Of a DNA stretch of 10,708 bases, positions 6,677 to 10,708 are shown piece by piece; position 1 is the first letter of the stretch, and every line of letters starts with the position of its first letter. The DNA is taken from positions 1-10,708 of the forward strand of contig JBAJNL010000040.1 of NCBI GenBank assembly GCA_036881885.1. Reading direction: 5' to 3'. The position numbers were made by a program, and so were the translations under genes. This DNA comes from JBAJNL01 sp036881885 (GTDB lineage Bacteria; Pseudomonadota; Alphaproteobacteria; Holosporales; Hepatobacteraceae). Under the pieces are notes generated by a model. The model was not told the DNA's origin. It made no database searches and was given only the letters and a program-made list of their open reading frames with translations.

Positions 6677-7324
6677 ATGATGACATATTTTAAAGGGCTG
6701 ATCAAACACGTCTCTGACGAGGGGCTTGTGCTGGCAGCCGGTGGCGTTGGCTATCTTTTTTTATGCCCTGCGTCTGTGTACCAGGCAGCAGAAAACTCTT
6801 TTGATGTCGAACCATCAGATAGTTTTGAAATCTGGTGCGCCTCACAAACCCGCGAAGACGGCACCACGCTTTATGGTTTTAAAACCTTTGAAGAGCGGGC
6901 ACTCTTTTTACTTCTTTTGTCAATTTCAGGTGTGGGTGGTCGTTTAGCGCTAAACATTTTGTCAGAAATGGGTCTTTCTGGCCTGTTGGATGCTGTGTTG
7001 CAAGAAGATGCAGCAAGGCTTCAAAGTGCCGAAGGTGTGGGGCAAAAGATGGCCTCTCGTTTGTTGCTAGAGCTTAAAAGTAAACGCAAAAAGCTTTTTG
7101 CTTTGCAAAATAATGTCAGTGACGCGCCACAGGCAGCGGATGCCCGCTCTGCCGCCAACACGCTTTTCGAGGCGCTGGAAGCCTTAAAAGCCCTTGGGTA
7201 CAAAGAAAACGAAGTGAATGTTTTGCTGAAGGAAGAAATGCAGAAAGCGCCTTCAAGCGATGTAACAGCTTTGTTGCAGGCAACGCTGCAAAAGCTGGGT
7301 TCACAGCGTAAAAAAGCAGTGTAG
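6677..7324 (+). CDS. ruvA: Holliday junction branch migration protein RuvA
   Basis: A 215-residue protein that binds four-way junctions as a tetramer and recruits the RuvB motor. The N-terminal OB-fold domain covers about residues 1-65 (YFKGLIKHV, GGVGYLFLCP, TLYGF). Two helix-hairpin-helix motifs follow: LSISGVGGRLALNIL (about 81-95) and SAEGVGQKMASRLLLELK (about 117-134). After a variable linker rich in Ala and Asp, the C-terminal RuvB-binding domain contains FEALEALKALGYKENEV. Two ATG codons are adjacent at 6677 and 6680; neither has a clear ribosome site, the nearest being GAGG about 19 bases upstream. The gene is followed by ruvB in the usual order. No ruvC lies upstream within the window; the neighbour there is divergent rodA. 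Confidence 0.95.
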   Translation: MMTYFKGLIKHVSDEGLVLAAGGVGYLFLCPASVYQAAENSFDVEPSDSFEIWCASQTREDGTTLYGFKTFEERALFLLLLSISGVGGRLALNILSEMGLSGLLDAVLQEDAARLQSAEGVGQKMASRLLLELKSKRKKLFALQNNVSDAPQAADARSAANTLFEALEALKALGYKENEVNVLLKEEMQKAPSSDVTALLQATLQKLGSQRKKAV

Positions 7325-7340
7325 GCAAGGAAAAATAGCG

Positions 7341-7385
7341 ATGCGTTTTCACAAAAAACGGTGTGTTCAAGTGAGGTTTTTTTAA
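7341..7385 (+). other. Possible 14-codon ORF or lost upstream start of ruvB
   Basis: In the ruvA-ruvB gap, AAGGA (7327-7331) lies 9 bases before an ATG at 7341. That ATG opens MRFHKKRCVQVRFF and stops at TAA (7383-7385), directly on a run of seven T (7377-7383). One extra T would join this ATG in frame to ruvB. It may be a leader peptide, a decayed upstream start of ruvB, or chance. Confidence 0.25.
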
Positions 7386-7387
7386 CG

Positions 7388-7402
7388 AAAGGGTCTGTTG
7401 TG
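7388..7402 (+). promoter_or_regulatory. Ribosome site deciding the ruvB GTG start
   Basis: AAAGGG (7388-7393) lies 6 bases before the GTG at 7400, a good Shine-Dalgarno position. The upstream in-frame GTG at 7361 has no such site and would add 13 residues not expected in RuvB. Confidence 0.55.
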
Positions 7403-8464
7403 CAAGAGCTTGCGCCTTCTTTTAAAGAAAACCAAGATCGCCCCGAGCGTGCGTTGCGGCCACTTTTTTTTCGCGAATTCATTGGTCAAAAAGAGCTGGT
7501 CGATAACCTGTCTACGTTTGTGCGCGCAGCTAAAAAACGCAATGAACCGCTGGACCATGTGTTGCTTTCAGGCCCACCGGGGTTGGGCAAAACAAGTTTA
7601 GCGCACCTTTTAGCAAACGAACTGGGTGTGCAGTGTCATACAACGTCTGGTGCGTCGATTGCGCGTACCGGCGAGCTGGCTGCGTTGTTAACAAATTTGA
7701 AGCCTCATGATGTGTTGTTTGTGGATGAGATTCATCGCTTGGGGCGCCACATTGAAGAGATCTTATATCCGGCACTGGAAGATAAAAAGCTTGATTTAAT
7801 GGTTGGTGAAGGTCCTGCGGCACGCTCGGTGCGTTTGCAGTTGGCGCCTTTTACGCTTGTGGGCGCCACAACGCGGCAAGGCGTTTTATCACGGCCCCTA
7901 AGAGATCGCTTTGGTATTTTAGCGCAGGTCAATTTTTATGAAGATGAGGCGCTGGCTTTGATTATTGCAAACGCGGCGTCAAGGCTTGAGCTTCCCCTTG
8001 CAGCGGATGCTGCGCTGTTTTTGGCAGCCCGTGCCCGCGGCACACCCCGTATTGCTTTACGTCTTTTAAGGCGTTTGCAAGATTTTGCGGTGGTACAAAG
8101 CGTGGCAACGTGTGATGTGACGTTTATTCAAACGTGCTTGGCGGCGCTTGGCGTCGATCATATTGGGCTTGATACGCTTGACCGCAAGTATCTTGAGGCC
8201 ATTTATCACCAATTTAGCGGTGGCCCGGTGGGCATTGATACCCTTGCAGCCGCCTTGTTTGAAGAGCGTACAACCCTTGAGGATGTGGTGGAGCCTTTTT
8301 TAATTCAGCGCGGCTTTTTAAAGCGAACCGCGCGTGGGCGTGTGCTGGGTGCGGCAGCGATTGAGCATTTTAATTGGGTTTTAAACAACAGCGCTTTAGA
8401 GGGCGCCGATAAAGAAGATCAGGCAGCGGAAGGCGCTTTGTTACAAAAAAAGGTGGAAGGTTAG
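7400..8464 (+). CDS. ruvB: Holliday junction ATP-dependent helicase RuvB
   Basis: A 354-residue AAA+ motor that drives branch migration with RuvA. With the GTG start at 7400, the family landmarks are RPERALRPLFFREFIGQKE, Walker A GPPGLGKT (residues 58-65), Walker B FVDEIHRL (Asp109, Glu110), sensor 1 GATTR (155-159) and the arginine finger in RPLRDRFG. GTPRIALRLLRRLQDFA carries sensor 2. The winged-helix C-domain includes YHQFSGGPVGIDTLAAAL and DVVEPFLIQRGFLKRTARGR. The length is close to other RuvB proteins, with a slightly long acidic C-terminal tail (ADKEDQAAEGALLQKKVEG). A GTG at 7361 is the longer alternative. ruvA ends 75 bases upstream, and ftsK begins three bases after the ruvB stop, so all three probably share a transcript. 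Confidence 0.95.
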   Translation: MQELAPSFKENQDRPERALRPLFFREFIGQKELVDNLSTFVRAAKKRNEPLDHVLLSGPPGLGKTSLAHLLANELGVQCHTTSGASIARTGELAALLTNLKPHDVLFVDEIHRLGRHIEEILYPALEDKKLDLMVGEGPAARSVRLQLAPFTLVGATTRQGVLSRPLRDRFGILAQVNFYEDEALALIIANAASRLELPLAADAALFLAARARGTPRIALRLLRRLQDFAVVQSVATCDVTFIQTCLAALGVDHIGLDTLDRKYLEAIYHQFSGGPVGIDTLAAALFEERTTLEDVVEPFLIQRGFLKRTARGRVLGAAAIEHFNWVLNNSALEGADKEDQAAEGALLQKKVEG

Positions 8465-8470
8465 AAGTTG
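8455..8470 (+). promoter_or_regulatory. Ribosome site deciding the ftsK TTG start
   Basis: GGAAGG, formed by the last codons of ruvB, ends 7 bases before the TTG at 8468. This is the only well-placed ribosome site ahead of the first FtsK membrane segment, and it makes translational coupling with ruvB likely. Confidence 0.5.
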
Positions 8471-10708
8471 GAATTTTTAAAAGTTATTTTGAAAAGCTTT
8501 TTAGAAAAGGCACTGCGTTTTTCAAGCCTTGTTTTGCTTGTCTGCAGCGGCCCCTTTTTGGCCATCGTGATGCTGGCTTATAAAGGTGACGACCAAACAG
8601 TCAATATGGCCACAGGTGCTCAGGTTTCTCACTGGCTTGGCTCTTTTGGTGCCACCCTTGCCGATACTTTTTTTCAAGCTTTTGGCATGACGGCTTATGT
8701 GATTCCTTTGGTGTGTTTTGTATGGGCGATTCAGCATTTGTTAGGTCGTAGCCGGCGTTTGTTTAGTTTAAGAACAACAGCCTTGCTTGTGGCACTTGTG
8801 GGCGCCTCGTCGCTTTGCAGCCTTACTTGCCCTTTAAGGGGAGGGGCTTTGGGTGAAATCAGCCTCTATTATATGCCCTTGGATAAGTTTTTTGTTTGGC
8901 GTCTGTTTTGGGTGACCTCTACATTGCTTGCTTTTGGTTATTTGTTTGGCGTGCGGCTGCAACATGTGCGCGAGAGTGCGCTGAAAGCCCTTTTGTTCTT
9001 GCAGTTTTGTGGGCAGGTTTTGGGCAAGTTGGCGCTTTATCTTTTTGCTGCTCTCAAAGATTTTTACCAGTCGTTCGCGTCAAAAAAGGCACACACGCCG
9101 CAAACATTGCCGCTGGGGCGTGAGCCATTGGCGTCGCAGTCCTTGCCAGAAAAGGCGTCGCAAAACATGGCGCAACCCAGAAGTGTGCCCCCTGTCGCAT
9201 CGCCTGTTGCACCTGCTGCTGCGGCACCTATGCCGCAAGCAAGACCAACCTTAAGTCCTGTTGCGCCCACGATGCCTCAAAAATCAACAGCAGCTTTAAG
9301 TGCAGATAAAGGTCCTTTAACACCAGAAGCGCATATGCCGCATTTGGATTTGCTGTATGCGTATGATGCGCAGAATGTAAGGCCCACAAAAGAAGAGTTG
9401 CAAGAAAATACGAATGCCCTCATTCAAGTGCTCAAAGAATTTGGCATCGAAGGGCGCATCTTAGATGTGAAAGAAGGGCCCGTGGTCACGCTTTATGAGT
9501 TTGAGCCAGCGCCTGGCATTAAGGCTGCGCGTGTGATTGGTTTGGCCGATGATATTGCCCGCTCGATGAGTGCTGTGTCCACACGCGTGGCGGTGATCGC
9601 TGGCAGAAATGCCATTGGCATTGAAATTCCCAACAAAGGTCGCGAGGTTGTTTACCTAAGAGAAGTCTTAAGCAGTCAGTCTTTCAAGAAAAGCGCGTGT
9701 CACCTTGCCCTTGCATTGGGCAAAGATATCGGCGGCACACCCGTTGTGGTTGATTTGGCCCGCATGCCTCACTTGCTTGTGGCCGGCACCACCGGCTCGG
9801 GTAAATCGGTGGGTATTAACACCATGGTGTTGTCATTGCTTTTTCGGCTGCCGCCTGAAAAGTGTCAGCTTTTGATGGTTGACCCCAAAATGCTTGAGCT
9901 TTCTGTTTACAACGCCATTCCGCACCTGATTGCGCCTGTGATCACCGATCCCAAAAAGGCTGTGCAAGCTTTAAAATGGGCGGTGCACGAGATGGAAAAA
10001 CGCTATAAAATGATGTCTAGCATTGCCGTGCGTAATATTGATGGTTATAACAAAAAAATCAAAGCTGCCGCCGCCAGTGGTGTGCCCCTAACGCACAAGA
10101 TACAAACGGGTTTCGATGAAAATGGTGCACCCATCATGGAAACAAATGAGCTGCCCCAAACACCTTTGCCTTATCTTGTGATTATTGTAGACGAGATGGC
10201 GGACTTGATGCTTGTGGCCGGCAAAGAGATTGAAGGGGCCATTCAGCGATTAGCGCAAATGGCGCGTGCCGCGGGCATTCATTTGATCATGGCCACACAA
10301 AGGCCTTCCGTTGACGTGATCACGGGTACGATTAAGGCTAACTTTCCGTCTCGCATTAGCTTTCAGGTAACCTCCAAGATTGACAGTCGCACCATTTTGG
10401 GCGAACAAGGCGCCGAGCAGCTGTTAGGGCAGGGCGATATGCTGTATATGTCGCCCGGCGAGCGCATGTTGCGTGTGCACAGCCCCTTTGTGAGTGATGA
10501 AGAAGTTGAAAGCGTTGTATCGTTTTTAAAAGCAGCGTATCCCCATCACACATCGCCCGTTAACTTTGATCCCGAGGTCGTCTCTTTAGATGGCCAAGGT
10601 GCCGAGCAAGGTGACGAGCTTTATAAGCGGGCCTTGCGCATTGTAATGGAAGAGAAAAAAACGTCCACAAGCTATTTGCAAAGGCGTTTGCAGATTGGCT
10701 ACAATAGA
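8468..10708 (+). CDS. ftsK: DNA translocase FtsK, 3' end outside window
   Basis: The frame is open from the TTG at 8468 to the right edge: 747 residues without a stop. FtsK anchors at the division septum and pumps DNA so that the chromosome terminus is resolved before cell division. Residues 1-200 hold four or five hydrophobic segments (about 18-38, 63-90, 101-119, 141-162 and possibly 173-195), including GSFGATLADTFFQAFGMTAY. A linker rich in Pro, Ala and Gln spans about 205-290 and contains two copies of a PVAP...MPQ motif. The motor then begins: LKEFGIEGRILDVKEGPVVT, Walker A GTTGSGKS (440-447, Lys446), VDPKMLELSVYN, Walker B IIVDEMADLM (Asp575, Glu576) and ATQRPSVDVITGTIKANFPS. The DNA-reading gamma winged helix starts at DELYKRALRIV and is cut at LQIGYNR. 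No ATG lies upstream of the first membrane segment, so TTG is the best start. Confidence 0.95.
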   Translation, partial: MEFLKVILKSFLEKALRFSSLVLLVCSGPFLAIVMLAYKGDDQTVNMATGAQVSHWLGSFGATLADTFFQAFGMTAYVIPLVCFVWAIQHLLGRSRRLFSLRTTALLVALVGASSLCSLTCPLRGGALGEISLYYMPLDKFFVWRLFWVTSTLLAFGYLFGVRLQHVRESALKALLFLQFCGQVLGKLALYLFAALKDFYQSFASKKAHTPQTLPLGREPLASQSLPEKASQNMAQPRSVPPVASPVAPAAAAPMPQARPTLSPVAPTMPQKSTAALSADKGPLTPEAHMPHLDLLYAYDAQNVRPTKEELQENTNALIQVLKEFGIEGRILDVKEGPVVTLYEFEPAPGIKAARVIGLADDIARSMSAVSTRVAVIAGRNAIGIEIPNKGREVVYLREVLSSQSFKKSACHLALALGKDIGGTPVVVDLARMPHLLVAGTTGSGKSVGINTMVLSLLFRLPPEKCQLLMVDPKMLELSVYNAIPHLIAPVITDPKKAVQALKWAVHEMEKRYKMMSSIAVRNIDGYNKKIKAAAASGVPLTHKIQTGFDENGAPIMETNELPQTPLPYLVIIVDEMADLMLVAGKEIEGAIQRLAQMARAAGIHLIMATQRPSVDVITGTIKANFPSRISFQVTSKIDSRTILGEQGAEQLLGQGDMLYMSPGERMLRVHSPFVSDEEVESVVSFLKAAYPHHTSPVNFDPEVVSLDGQGAEQGDELYKRALRIVMEEKKTSTSYLQRRLQIGYNR

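Noticed and set aside
6449..6709. Reverse-strand 86-codon ORF across the rodA-ruvA spacer
   Set aside because: It overlaps the start of ruvA and rodA in another frame, has low-complexity Ser and no family resemblance or ribosome site; the spacer's structure explains the sequence better.
7021..7482. Reverse-strand 153-codon ORF across the ruvA-ruvB junction
   Set aside because: It is antisense to conserved RuvA and RuvB domains, Ser/Phe/Lys-rich as expected of a shadow frame, with no recognisable motif.
8838..8845. GGGGAGGG, matching the E. coli KOPS consensus that orients FtsK, inside ftsK itself
   Set aside because: A single copy in about 10.7 kb on two strands is what chance predicts, and KOPS of this organism is unknown.
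9009..9270. Two overlapping short ORFs on both strands in the ftsK linker
   Set aside because: They are alternative-frame readings of the repetitive Pro/Ala linker, while the ftsK frame runs through without interruption.

Overview
The window looks like ordinary chromosomal housekeeping DNA from an alphaproteobacterium of moderate GC with A/T-rich spacers. A bacterial ELM1-family protein, an RNase J and a GapR/DUF2312 protein together point to Alphaproteobacteria. The A/T-rich spacers and homopolymer runs would suit a host-associated lineage such as Holosporales or Rickettsiales, but that placement is a guess. I see no phage, transposon, CRISPR, toxin or defence genes, and no tRNA or rRNA.

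Layout: a reverse-strand ELM1-family gene (cut by the left edge) is divergent from RNase J (1060-2712). RNase J meets a reverse-strand beta-carbonic anhydrase (2709-3374) tail to tail. Upstream of the anhydrase on the same strand is a very small signal-peptide ORF (3454-3588) that seems to continue in another frame to 3395. A divergent spacer then leads to gapR (3822-4118) and recF (4195-5322). recF meets reverse-strand rodA (5319-6452) tail to tail. A structured-looking 224 bp divergent spacer separates rodA from ruvA (6677-7324), ruvB (7400-8464) and ftsK (8468 to beyond the right edge).

Functionally the window covers RNA turnover (RNase J), CO2/bicarbonate balance (carbonic anhydrase), chromosome topology and repair (GapR, RecF, RuvAB), cell elongation (RodA) and chromosome segregation at division (FtsK). 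ruvA-ruvB-ftsK form a compact same-strand group, with ftsK starting at a TTG three bases after the ruvB stop.

The less routine signals are: the small exported ORF interrupted at a run of seven A; a second homopolymer (T7) that separates a well-placed ATG from the ruvB frame; a 10-bp perfect inverted repeat enclosing sub-hairpins between rodA and ruvA; and two convergent gene pairs that both overlap by exactly the palindrome TTAA. I found no convincing new multi-gene system.
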